Below are positions 1-6,584 of a DNA stretch of 7,636 nt, in pieces. The first letter of the stretch is position 1, and every line of letters starts with the position of its first letter. The translations under genes were made by a program, and so were the position numbers. The stretch lies in assembly GCA_030627475.1 (NCBI GenBank), contig DAOURZ010000053.1:1-7636 (forward strand), given 5' to 3'. The stretch is from Deltaproteobacteria bacterium (lineage in GTDB: Bacteria > Desulfobacterota > Desulfobacteria > Desulfobacterales > ETH-SRB1). The notes beneath the pieces were generated by a model. That model was given only the letters and a program-made list of their open reading frames with translations, did not search any database and was not told where the DNA came from.

Positions 1-1
1 A

Positions 2-559
2 AGAGAATTTACGCTCATTGAGCAGAGGATGATGAAAAAGTTTGCTGTTGAAGCACTGAATAGCCTGGAAAAAGCCATAGATGTTGTATATTCTGTAAAG
101 ATTTCCTTAAAAAAAACCGAGACCAAGCCCGAATTCGTTTATATGGTCGGTCCTAATGATTTAGTTATAGCTGTCGTATTTTCTATAAAGGGGGATGAAT
201 TCTCAGGAAATATTCATTTGTGTATTCCATATCTTATGCTGGAACCGATTAAGGATAAACTCTCCTCCAAATATCTTGGCGGTAAAAACATAGAACATTT
301 ATTTGGCGTCCAGATTCAGAATATGTTGAAAGATACCAATATAGCAGTTGTTGCCGAGTTGGGAAGGACTGTTTATACTATTCGTGACATATTGAATCTA
401 CGGGAAGGAGATATCCTTAAGCTTAATACAGGTCCTCAAGATCTTATCACAATAAATATTGAAGATGTTTCTAAATATCTCGGTGTTCCGGGAGTTGTCA
501 AGGGGAACCGTGCAGTTCAGGTAACAAGATTTTTTTGTCAAAATGGAGGTGGCGAATAA
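2..559 (+). CDS. fliM: Flagellar motor switch protein FliM, C-terminal part (5' end cut by window)
   Basis: FliM is the C-ring protein that binds phospho-CheY and joins FliG to FliN. The reading frame is open from base 2, before the first ATG at 29, so this is the 3' part of a longer gene. 185 residues are visible, against roughly 320-350 for a whole FliM. Visible residues 1-95 look like the end of the middle (CheC-like) domain. Residues about 112-176 form the SpoA/FliN-like C-terminal domain, seen in AVVAELGRTVYTIRDILNL and the following GD-L-L pattern. The N-terminal CheY-binding motif lies outside the window. The ATGs at 29 and 32 follow a purine-rich AGAGG but sit inside the conserved TLIEQRMMKKF stretch, so they are unlikely to be starts. 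The stop is 2 nt before fliN, which fits a shared transcript. Identification is firm from the domain pattern and from the following fliN. Confidence 0.95.
   Translation, partial: REFTLIEQRMMKKFAVEALNSLEKAIDVVYSVKISLKKTETKPEFVYMVGPNDLVIAVVFSIKGDEFSGNIHLCIPYLMLEPIKDKLSSKYLGGKNIEHLFGVQIQNMLKDTNIAVVAELGRTVYTIRDILNLREGDILKLNTGPQDLITINIEDVSKYLGVPGVVKGNRAVQVTRFFCQNGGGE
545..550 (+). promoter_or_regulatory. Shine-Dalgarno site deciding the fliN start
   Basis: GGAGGT lies 11 nt before the ATG at 562 and inside the last codons of fliM. It supports the start at 562 over an in-frame TTG at 535, which would lie inside fliM and add nine residues (MSKWRWRIN) that do not look like a FliN N-terminus. Confidence 0.75.
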
Positions 560-561
560 AC

Positions 562-951
562 ATGGTTACAATTGATGAAAATAAAGGAAAGCCTGAGCCT
601 GGCAAGGCGATATCCGGAAGCACCGAAAAGGATGCAAAGGGAAAGCCGTATGCGTTTTCTGACTTGAGCGATACGTCTGCTTCGCAGCAGCCGGCTAATA
701 TGGAACTAATCCTTGATGTACCGTTAGAAATAACTGTTGAATTGGGCCGGACAAGGATGCTGATAGGTGAGTTGCTTAAGCTTGGTCAGGGATCATCTAT
801 TGAGCTTTCAAAGCTTGCAGGAGAAAACCTGGAAATATTAGCCAACCAAAGATTAATAGCGAGGGGAGAGGTGATAGTTACAAACGAAAAATATGGTATT
901 CGTATCACCGAAATTATGAGTCCCACAGAACGAATAGAGGGGTTAAAATGA
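562..951 (+). CDS. fliN: Flagellar motor switch protein FliN
   Basis: FliN forms the bottom of the flagellar C-ring with FliM and helps receive export cargo through FliH. The protein has 129 residues, usual for FliN. Residues 1-45 are a polar, Lys/Gly/Ser-rich, probably disordered leader. Residues 46-122 are the conserved SpoA domain: NMELILDVPLEITVELGRT, then IGELLKLGQGSSIEL, then an LI-ARGEVIV segment and YGIRITEI. This matches the canonical FliN order closely. The ATG at 562 was chosen because it has GGAGGT upstream and avoids overlap with fliM. The stop codon overlaps the fliO start as ATGA, indicating translational coupling. The SpoA domain is shared with FliM and type III secretion SctQ, but the size and the fliM/fliO neighbours make FliN the clear choice. 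Confidence 0.97.
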   Translation: MVTIDENKGKPEPGKAISGSTEKDAKGKPYAFSDLSDTSASQQPANMELILDVPLEITVELGRTRMLIGELLKLGQGSSIELSKLAGENLEILANQRLIARGEVIVTNEKYGIRITEIMSPTERIEGLK

Positions 952-1313
952 ACTATCATCCCGATCTGTTATCAACTGCGCTGAAAATGATAACTGCTCT
1001 GGTTATAGTTCTGGGAGGGCTGTTTATCGTTTTTTATTTTTTGAAACGAATATTAAAGAGAGATGCCGGAGGATCAAGTGAGAAACTGATCAGGGTTTTA
1101 TCAAGCAGTTATATTGGAGTTAAAAAAACCATCTCCTTAATTGAGGTTCCCGGGTCAATACTGGTTCTTGGGGTTACGAGTGACAACATTTGCCTCCTTA
1201 CCAAAATAGAAGATGAAGAGATATTGAATAGATTTAAGAGACCTGAAGAGGAAAAAAAATCAACCTCCTTTTCCGATCAATTAAATAAAATATCATCAAA
1301 ATTCAAAGAATGA
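948..1313 (+). CDS. fliO: Flagellar biosynthesis protein FliO
   Basis: FliO is a small inner-membrane protein that helps FliP assemble into the export gate. The product has 121 residues. One strong membrane segment lies at about residues 12-33 and is followed by the basic stretch FLKRILKR, so the rest should be cytoplasmic. The segment around 45-90 (LIRVLSSSYIGVKKTISLIEV, then ILVLGVTSDNICLL) matches the FliO family pattern of a beta-rich domain ending in LLxxI. The C-terminal 30 residues are charged and low in complexity. The start ATG overlaps the fliN stop (ATGA), with AGAGGGG just upstream. FliO is poorly conserved, so the call rests on topology, the short motif and the position between fliN and fliP. 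Unlike the other genes here, it is followed by a repeat-containing spacer and not directly by its partner fliP. Confidence 0.92.
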   Translation: MNYHPDLLSTALKMITALVIVLGGLFIVFYFLKRILKRDAGGSSEKLIRVLSSSYIGVKKTISLIEVPGSILVLGVTSDNICLLTKIEDEEILNRFKRPEEEKKSTSFSDQLNKISSKFKE

Positions 1314-1323
1314 GGATTCGTAG

Positions 1324-1345
1324 GGGCAGACCTATGTGTCTGCCC
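1324..1345. repeat. GC-rich inverted repeat (hairpin) downstream of fliO
   Basis: GGGCAGAC at 1324-1331 is the exact reverse complement of GTCTGCCC at 1338-1345, around a 6-nt loop (CTATGT). This gives an 8-bp stem, extendable by one G-T pair. It begins 10 nt after the fliO stop. The bases that follow (TATTGTATG) are not a T-run, so it does not look like a classic intrinsic terminator. It could act as an mRNA-stabilising or attenuating hairpin. The right arm also belongs to the first unit of the 18-bp repeat that follows. Short hairpin repeats of this flavour (GTAGGGGC...GCCC) occur dispersed in many environmental bacterial genomes; membership in such a family is inference. Confidence 0.75.
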
Positions 1346-1425
1346 TATTGTATGAATCTGTCCGATTGGATGCGCCTGTCCTATTGGATGCGCCTGCCCG
1401 ATTGAATGCGCCTGCCCGATTGGAT
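1336..1425. repeat. 18-bp direct tandem repeat, about five degenerate copies
   Basis: Five consecutive 18-bp units lie at 1336-1353, 1354-1371, 1372-1389, 1390-1407 and 1408-1425. The best-conserved form is GCGCCTGCCCGATTGGAT (1408-1425). Units three to five differ from each other at one to three positions. Units one and two are more diverged, mainly in the first four bases. The array fills most of the 127-nt gap between fliO and fliP. Because 18 is a multiple of three, some frames stay open across it, for example a 17-codon ATG frame from 1352 to a TGA at 1405-1407. That frame has no good ribosome site and I do not call it a gene. The array may have grown from the right arm of the preceding hairpin by slippage. 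Confidence 0.85.
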
Positions 1426-1440
1426 AACAATTGAAATACG

Positions 1441-2232
1441 ATGAAAGGAACCGTGAATAAATATAGATATTTTAGATTTTATATCATTATTTCGATATGT
1501 TTTGTGGTTTCTATGGCCTTAACTCCTCATGTTTGCTGGGGTGATACTCCACCTGCTTCTCCGCCTCTTTTCAGTATAGACCTCAACAAAGCAGTAGAGC
1601 CCGGACAAGTGTCAGTTGTTCTTGAGATTTTCCTTTTATTAACGGTTCTTTCCCTGGCCCCTGCAATTCTGATCATGATAACCTCCTTTACCCGAATTGT
1701 AATAGTGCTTTCCGTCCTTCGTCAGGCGATCGGAACCCATCAGATGCCCCCTAACCAGATAATTATCGGTCTGGCACTGTTTCTTACATTTTTTATTATG
1801 ACTCCGGTCTGGCAGGATATCAATCAAAATGCGCTTCAACCATATCTGACTAAGAAGATAACTCAAAACCAGGCATTAGAAAAGGCTTCTCAGCCTTTAA
1901 GGAGTTTTATGTTTAAACAAACAAAGGAAAAGGACCTGGCTCTGCTCGTTGATATCGCAAATATGGAGAGACCGCGAAATGTTGATGATATTCCGATTTC
2001 CGTGCTTATTCCTTCCTTTATAATCGGTGAATTAAAAACCGCGTTCCAGATCGGATTTTTGATTTACGTGCCATTTTTGATTATTGATATGGTTGTAGCG
2101 AGTGTTCTTCTTTCCATGGGGATGATGATGTTGCCGCCTGTTATGATTTCCCTGCCGTTTAAGTTGATGCTGTTTGTTCTCGCTGATGGCTGGTATTTGA
2201 TTGTGGGTTCCCTTGTAAAAAGTTTTGCGTAA
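1441..2232 (+). CDS. fliP: Flagellar export gate protein FliP
   Basis: FliP forms the core ring of the flagellar type III export channel with FliQ and FliR, in the inner membrane within the MS-ring. The product has 263 residues (E. coli FliP has about 245). A signal peptide is visible: basic start, hydrophobic 12-28, possible cleavage near VCWG-D at 34/35. Membrane segments lie at about 58-92, 107-122, 192-220 and 236-256. Family motifs include [52 protein letters not shown] and [14 protein letters not shown]. The start is not certain. The ATG at 1441 has no Shine-Dalgarno within the normal range, and a GTG at 1453 has AAAGGA only 3 nt upstream; either leaves a signal peptide. The upstream gap is filled by tandem repeats, breaking the otherwise tight spacing. 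The stop is 8 nt before fliQ. Confidence 0.97.
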   Translation: MKGTVNKYRYFRFYIIISICFVVSMALTPHVCWGDTPPASPPLFSIDLNKAVEPGQVSVVLEIFLLLTVLSLAPAILIMITSFTRIVIVLSVLRQAIGTHQMPPNQIIIGLALFLTFFIMTPVWQDINQNALQPYLTKKITQNQALEKASQPLRSFMFKQTKEKDLALLVDIANMERPRNVDDIPISVLIPSFIIGELKTAFQIGFLIYVPFLIIDMVVASVLLSMGMMMLPPVMISLPFKLMLFVLADGWYLIVGSLVKSFA

Positions 2233-2240
2233 GGATCAAT

Positions 2241-2510
2241 ATGACACCGGAATTTGTAACAGGATTTCTTTCGGAAGGCATAAAAACAACTATTCTATTA
2301 GCTTCACCTATGTTGCTTGCCGGTCTGATTGTGGGCCTGATAGTTAGTATATTTCAGGCAGCCACCCAGATTAATGAAATGACCATGACCTTTATTCCTA
2401 AAATATTAGCAGTCAGCATTGCTCTACTTGTTTTCTTTCCATGGATGCTTCAGACCATGATTGATTTTATTACTAATCTGTTTGTTAATATACCTGATTA
2501 TATTCGATGA
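2241..2510 (+). CDS. fliQ: Flagellar export gate protein FliQ
   Basis: FliQ is the small two-helix subunit that packs around the FliP/FliR channel. At 89 residues it has the normal family length. Two membrane hairpin helices lie at about 14-38 and 52-78. The loop between them carries the conserved FQAATQINEMTMTFIPKI, and the second helix contains the typical FFPWMLQTMIDF. AGGA at 2232-2235, partly overlapping the fliP stop, gives a suitable ribosome site 5 nt before the ATG. The last four bases (ATGA, 2507-2510) are shared with the fliR start, so the two products are probably made by coupled translation, which suits subunits of one complex. Confidence 0.97.
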   Translation: MTPEFVTGFLSEGIKTTILLASPMLLAGLIVGLIVSIFQAATQINEMTMTFIPKILAVSIALLVFFPWMLQTMIDFITNLFVNIPDYIR

Positions 2511-3292
2511 TAAGCTTCAATATATCACTGCCGCAGCTTCAGATATTTTTTTTGATTTTTTTGCGAGTTGGCGCAATTATAATGTTCATTCCGGTTTTTG
2601 GTACTAGAAACGTACCTGTCTTATTTAAAGCAGGATTGGCGTTCTCCGTTAGTATATTATTATTTCCCATCTTAAAATTAGACAATATTCCTTTTACTAC
2701 CGGCGCAATACCCTTTGGTATAGGGGTAACAGGTGAAATCATGCTGGGAGTTATCATCGGTTTTTCCGTTAAGCTGATATTTACCGGAATTCAGTTGGCA
2801 GGTCAATTGGCAGGCTTTCAGATGGGCCTTGCTATTGCTAATGTCATGGATCCAATAACAAGCGCCCAGGTTTCCGTTATTGCTCAATTTAATAATCTGT
2901 TTGCCATGCTGATATTTTTAACCATTAATGCTCACCACATGTTTTTACGAGCTATAGTTGAAAGCTTCCGGTTAATTCCTCCCCTTGATGTTCAATTCAG
3001 CAATTCCTTGATTGAGCACTTAATCAGTCTCTCGGGCAATATATTTATTATCGCTATTAAGATAGGAGCGCCGGTTATAGTGGCGCTGCTGTTCACAAGC
3101 GCAGCCTTGGGATTGATAGCGCGAACAGTTCCGCAGATGAATATTTTTCTTGTAGCCATGCCTTTGAAAATTGTTGTCGGGTTACTTTTTTTGGCTTTTG
3201 CTCTTCCTCATGCAGTGTTTTTTTTGAAACAGATATTTAACGAATCGGGAAAAGATATTCTTCTGCTTTTAAGAGCTATGGGGAATGGATGA
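2507..3292 (+). CDS. fliR: Flagellar export gate protein FliR
   Basis: FliR is the single-copy subunit that completes the FliP/FliQ helical channel and contacts FlhB. It has 261 residues, the usual length. About six membrane segments are visible, near 11-31, 41-57, 69-90, 125-148, 176-203 and 213-236. Conserved pieces include FGTRNVPVLFKAGLAFSVS in the first loop, GFQMGLAIANVMDP at about 103-116, and ARTVPQMNIFLVAMPLKI at 205-222. No good Shine-Dalgarno precedes the ATG, and the start overlaps the fliQ stop as ATGA, so initiation probably relies on ribosomes finishing fliQ. The gene ends 27 nt before flhB. The type III secretion relative SctT is similar, but the flagellar neighbours settle the call. 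Confidence 0.97.
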   Translation: MISFNISLPQLQIFFLIFLRVGAIIMFIPVFGTRNVPVLFKAGLAFSVSILLFPILKLDNIPFTTGAIPFGIGVTGEIMLGVIIGFSVKLIFTGIQLAGQLAGFQMGLAIANVMDPITSAQVSVIAQFNNLFAMLIFLTINAHHMFLRAIVESFRLIPPLDVQFSNSLIEHLISLSGNIFIIAIKIGAPVIVALLFTSAALGLIARTVPQMNIFLVAMPLKIVVGLLFLAFALPHAVFFLKQIFNESGKDILLLLRAMGNG

Positions 3293-3298
3293 TCAAGC

Positions 3299-3313
3299 AG
3301 AGGAGAGGAGAGG
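3299..3313 (+). promoter_or_regulatory. Triple AGAGG repeat serving as flhB ribosome binding site
   Basis: Three perfect copies of AGAGG stand in a row in the 27-nt gap between fliR and flhB. The last copy ends 6 nt before the flhB ATG, an ideal distance for a Shine-Dalgarno. The repeated form offers overlapping GGAG cores in several registers. It is an unusually purine-rich site compared with the others in this operon. Confidence 0.7.
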
Positions 3314-3319
3314 TCGACT

Positions 3320-4390
3320 ATGGCCGAAGGAAGCGACCAGGAAAAAACTGAACAACCTACTCCGAAACGTCTTAAGGAAGCAAGAGAAAAGGGGCAGGTT
3401 GCCCAAAGCAAAGAGGTCTCTTCCGCTTTAATTCTATTGACATCTCTATGTGTATTTTTTTTTGCCGGCTCCTGGATGTTTTGGAGCCTTTCAGGGTTTA
3501 TGCGGGGAGTATTTCAGGATCTGGGAACTTTCCATCTGCACGATATTTCTACTGTCAGCGCTTTCTTGCTCAAGATTTTTGAGCAAATCTTCTTGATTTT
3601 AATGCCTTTAATGTTGGCTATTTTTGTCGTAGGCATTGCGTCCAATATTTTCCAGATTGGATTTTTATTTACATCAAAGCCTCTTGTTCCGGATCTTTCC
3701 AAACTTAATCCTGTTCAAGGGATAAAGAAATTTGTTTCTCTAAAGGCTTTGGCGGAGCTTGTAAAGTCGCTGTTTAAAATATCCGCTGTAAGCAGTATAG
3801 CATTTTTAACGCTAAAAGGAGAATTGGATATTATTCCTTCTCTGATACAGATGAGCGTTGCAGATATTCTTTCATTTATCGGCAGGGTTTGCTTTAAACT
3901 GTGTTTTTATGTCTGTTTGTTTTTGATTATTCTGGCGATTTTAGATTATGTTTATCAACGCTGGCAGCATGAAAAGGACATGAAGATGACCAAACGGGAA
4001 ATTAAAGATGAATCAAAGCAAACAGAAGGAGATCCTGCTGTTAAGGGAAGAATTAAAAAGGCTCAGATGGAAATAGCGCAACGCAGAATGATGGAAGATG
4101 TTCTTGATGCAGATGTCATAGTAACCAACCCAACCAGCCTTGCTGTTGCTCTTAAATTTGATGCAAAAGAGATGATTGCTCCACAGGTAATAGCAAAAGG
4201 AGCCGGGTTTATTGCTGAGCGGATTAAAGAAATTGCCAGAGAAAAGCAAATTCCGGTTGTCGAGAATAAACCGGTTGCCCAGGCTCTTTTTAAGCTGGCA
4301 AAAATAGGAGATTTTGTTCCTGCTGATCTCTATAGGGCAATTGCAGAGATTCTGGCATATGTTTATAGATTGAAAAGAATGAATCGATAA
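3320..4390 (+). CDS. flhB: Flagellar export switch protein FlhB, with NPTS in place of NPTH
   Basis: FlhB sits beside the FliPQR channel and switches export from rod/hook to filament substrates. It has 356 residues, normal for the family. The N-terminal signature runs at 5-32 (SDQEKTEQPTPKRLKEAREK, then GQVAQSKE). Membrane segments lie at about 35-62, 87-112, 150-165 and 185-210. A charged linker at 215-255 leads to the cytoplasmic domain. In well-studied homologues this domain cuts itself between Asn and Pro of an NPTH motif. Here the motif is N270-P271-T272-S273 (4127-4138, AAC CCA ACC AGC), so the cleaved Asn-Pro pair is kept but the histidine is serine. The following LAVALKF, AKGAGFIAERIKEIA and P-DLYRAIAEILAYVYRL are typical. 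Start choice is supported by the AGAGG repeat 6 nt upstream. Whether autocleavage still occurs cannot be read from the sequence. Confidence 0.97.
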   Translation: MAEGSDQEKTEQPTPKRLKEAREKGQVAQSKEVSSALILLTSLCVFFFAGSWMFWSLSGFMRGVFQDLGTFHLHDISTVSAFLLKIFEQIFLILMPLMLAIFVVGIASNIFQIGFLFTSKPLVPDLSKLNPVQGIKKFVSLKALAELVKSLFKISAVSSIAFLTLKGELDIIPSLIQMSVADILSFIGRVCFKLCFYVCLFLIILAILDYVYQRWQHEKDMKMTKREIKDESKQTEGDPAVKGRIKKAQMEIAQRRMMEDVLDADVIVTNPTSLAVALKFDAKEMIAPQVIAKGAGFIAERIKEIAREKQIPVVENKPVAQALFKLAKIGDFVPADLYRAIAEILAYVYRLKRMNR

Positions 4391-4487
4391 TTGATGATTG
4401 GCCGAACATTTTTTAGGCATGAAAAATGCGTGTTGTAAATAGAAAAGTCGAGCATGATTCAAATCAACAATCCATCACGGGAGGATT
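4391..4487. other. flhB-flhA spacer with weak AT-rich hairpin
   Basis: This 97-nt gap is the second largest break in the operon. CATTTTT at 4407-4413 can pair with AAAAATG at 4422-4428 around an 8-nt loop. An alternative small stem pairs GCAT (4417-4420) with ATGC (4426-4429). Both are weak and lack a terminator-like GC stem with T-run. I looked for sigma-54 (GG-N10-GC) and sigma-28 (TAAA-N15-GCCGATAA) promoter patterns and found no good match. It may be an untranslated spacer or contain a promoter I cannot recognise. Confidence 0.4.
4479..4484 (+). promoter_or_regulatory. Shine-Dalgarno site of flhA, short spacing
   Basis: GGGAGG ends only 3 nt before the ATG at 4488. The core is strong but the distance is shorter than the usual 5-9 nt. 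No other in-frame start nearby has a better site, so 4488 is kept. Confidence 0.65.
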
Positions 4488-6584
4488 ATGGAAGCAGCAC
4501 CTAAAACAGAATACTTAACGATTCCCTTTATAACGAAAAACAGCGATGTTGCTATGGCCATACTGGTTGTGCTTATCGTGGTATTCATGATTATACCGCT
4601 ACCGGTTTTGCTGCTGGATATGCTTTTGTCGTTCAATATAACATTTGCTTTAATAATTCTTCTGGTAGGTATGTATATTGTAAAGCCGTTAGAATTATCA
4701 GCGTTACCTTCCATACTTCTGGTCACTACTCTATTCAGATTATCGCTGAATATTGCTTCTACCCGAATGATTCTACTTCATGGAAATGAGGGACCCATGG
4801 CTGCCGGCAAAGTGATCAGTGCTTTCGGAAACTTTGTGGTTGGCGGAAACTATCTCGTGGGGATCATAATCTTTTTGATTCTGGTTGTTATTAATTTTGT
4901 GGTAATTACGAAAGGAGCCGGACGAATTGCAGAAGTGGCCGCCAGGTTCACTCTGGATGCTATGCCTGGCAAGCAGATGAGCATAGATGCCGACTTGAAT
5001 GCAGGGTTGATAGATGACGGGGAAGCAAAGGCGAGGAGACTGGAGATTTCACAGGAGGCAGAATATTATGGCTCTATGGATGGTGCCAATAAGTTTATTC
5101 GTGGCGATGCTGTAGCAGGAATAATAATTACCCTGATAAATATTATTGGCGGGCTTGGTATTGGAGTTTTTCAGAATGACATGAGTTTTGCCGATGCAGC
5201 CCAGACATATACTCTGCTGACGGTTGGAGATGGATTGGTCAGTCAGGTTCCTGCTCTTATTATTTCAACGGCAGTAGGTTTTATAGTGAGCAGGGCAGCT
5301 TCCGAATCAAACATGGGAAAAGAAATAACTTCCCAGATTTTACTACATCCGCGTGCTATTGCTATTGCCGCTACCGTGCTTTTTGGACTTGGCATGGTCC
5401 CCGGACTTCCCACTTTTCCATTTATTATTTTATCAATTCTATCCGGAAGTGTGGCTTATGTGGTCTTTCAAACAAGAAAAACTGCTTTAAAAGAGAAAAG
5501 TGTAGAGAAGCGAGAATCCAAAACCGAATCACCGGAAAAGCTAAAACCCCTTGCTCCTCTTGATATTCTTGCACTGGAAGTCGGATACGGCCTTATTCCG
5601 TTGGTGGATGCGGAACAAAATGGTGAGCTTTTGGATCGTATTAAGTCAATAAGGCGACAACTCGCTCAGGAAGTCGGAATTATTGTCCCTTCTGTTCATA
5701 TTCAGGATAACATGCAGTTAAAAGCCGGTGAATATTCCATCTTGCTTAAAGGAAATGAAGTGGCGAAAGGAGAATTGATGCCAAACTGCTATCTCGCCAT
5801 AAATCCCGGAACCGCTGAAGAGGAGATTGACGGGATACCGACAAAAGAACCTACTTATGGGCTGCCGGCTTTCTGGATTAAAGAAGAAGTTAAAGAAAGT
5901 GCTATGTCTAAAGGATATACGGCAGTTGACATTTCTACTGTTTTGACAACGCATCTGTCTGACGTGATTAGACGCCATGCTCATGAATTGCTGGGAAGAC
6001 AGGAGGTTCAGCAGCTATTGGATAGTCTTAAATCGTCCCATCCAAAAGTAGTTGAAGAATTGATTCCCAATTTGTTGTCTCTTGGCGCTGTAGGGAAAGT
6101 ACTTCAGAACCTTTTAATGGAACAGATTCCTGTTCGTGATTTGCTTACTATCCTGGAGACATTGGCCGACTGGGCGCCGATGATAAAAGATATAGATACC
6201 CTGACAGAGTATGTTCGTCAATCGCTGGCAAGAACAATCACCAAACTCTATCAGACATCTGATGGAAAGATACCATTAATAACCCTTAACCAGAGCGTTG
6301 AAAACGCTATATCCGGAGCAATTCAGCAAACAGAACAGGGCAGTTTTCTTGCCATGGAACCCAATCTTGTCCAAAAAATCATGAAAGTTCTTACCGAAAA
6401 TCTGGAGAAGTTTTCACAACTGAATTGTCAACCTATTGTTTTATGTTCAGCCCAGATCAGATCGCATTTCAAGAAGCTTGTAGATCGGTTTATTCCTGAT
6501 CTCGTAGTCCTTTCATATAATGATATTTTAAAGAATGTTAAAATCCAATCAATAGGAACGGTGGAACTTTCTGATGCAGATTAA
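4488..6584 (+). CDS. flhA: Flagellar export gate protein FlhA
   Basis: FlhA forms a nonameric ring below the export channel, couples proton flow to export, and docks chaperone-substrate complexes. It has 698 residues, the usual size. The N-terminal half (about 20-330) has about eight membrane segments. It includes the FHIPEP-family stretches LFRLSLNIASTRMILLHG (82-99) and GAGRIAEVAARFTLDAMPGK (143-162), continuing through QMSIDADLNAGLIDDGEA. D207 in FIRGDAVAG matches the Asp-208 region of Salmonella FlhA, which is important for proton-driven export. A charged linker at about 330-355 leads to the cytoplasmic domain (356-698), with PLDILALEVGYGLIPLVD, the AFWI-EE segment, HLSDVIRRHAHELLGRQEV and the C-terminal PIVLCSAQIRSHFKKLVDRF. 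No missing region or frameshift is seen. The last 11 nt overlap flhF in another frame, so translation of the two is probably coupled. Confidence 0.98.
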   Translation: MEAAPKTEYLTIPFITKNSDVAMAILVVLIVVFMIIPLPVLLLDMLLSFNITFALIILLVGMYIVKPLELSALPSILLVTTLFRLSLNIASTRMILLHGNEGPMAAGKVISAFGNFVVGGNYLVGIIIFLILVVINFVVITKGAGRIAEVAARFTLDAMPGKQMSIDADLNAGLIDDGEAKARRLEISQEAEYYGSMDGANKFIRGDAVAGIIITLINIIGGLGIGVFQNDMSFADAAQTYTLLTVGDGLVSQVPALIISTAVGFIVSRAASESNMGKEITSQILLHPRAIAIAATVLFGLGMVPGLPTFPFIILSILSGSVAYVVFQTRKTALKEKSVEKRESKTESPEKLKPLAPLDILALEVGYGLIPLVDAEQNGELLDRIKSIRRQLAQEVGIIVPSVHIQDNMQLKAGEYSILLKGNEVAKGELMPNCYLAINPGTAEEEIDGIPTKEPTYGLPAFWIKEEVKESAMSKGYTAVDISTVLTTHLSDVIRRHAHELLGRQEVQQLLDSLKSSHPKVVEELIPNLLSLGAVGKVLQNLLMEQIPVRDLLTILETLADWAPMIKDIDTLTEYVRQSLARTITKLYQTSDGKIPLITLNQSVENAISGAIQQTEQGSFLAMEPNLVQKIMKVLTENLEKFSQLNCQPIVLCSAQIRSHFKKLVDRFIPDLVVLSYNDILKNVKIQSIGTVELSDAD

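Noticed and set aside
29..559. A complete 176-residue gene starting at the ATG at 29
   Set aside because: The frame is open upstream to the window edge and the residues around the ATG belong to the conserved FliM middle domain, so it is the 3' part of fliM.
1324..1353. Intrinsic terminator after fliO
   Set aside because: The stem is GC-rich but is followed by TATTGTATG and not by a T-run, and essential partner genes continue downstream.
1352..1407. Small ORF of 17 codons through the 18-bp repeats (MNLSDW, then MRLSYW, then MRLPD)
   Set aside because: It has no ribosome site, its repeats follow from the 18-bp period, and nothing suggests a conserved peptide.
4397..4440. Sigma-54 promoter (TTGGCCGAAC...) or sigma-28 promoter (TAAA...) before flhA
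   Set aside because: The GG at the -24 position is not followed by GC at the right distance, and the -10 region after TAAA does not resemble GCCGATAA.
4013..4462. 149-codon open frame on the minus strand
   Set aside because: It lies antisense to the conserved FlhB cytoplasmic domain and shows no family pattern; it is a shadow of flhB.
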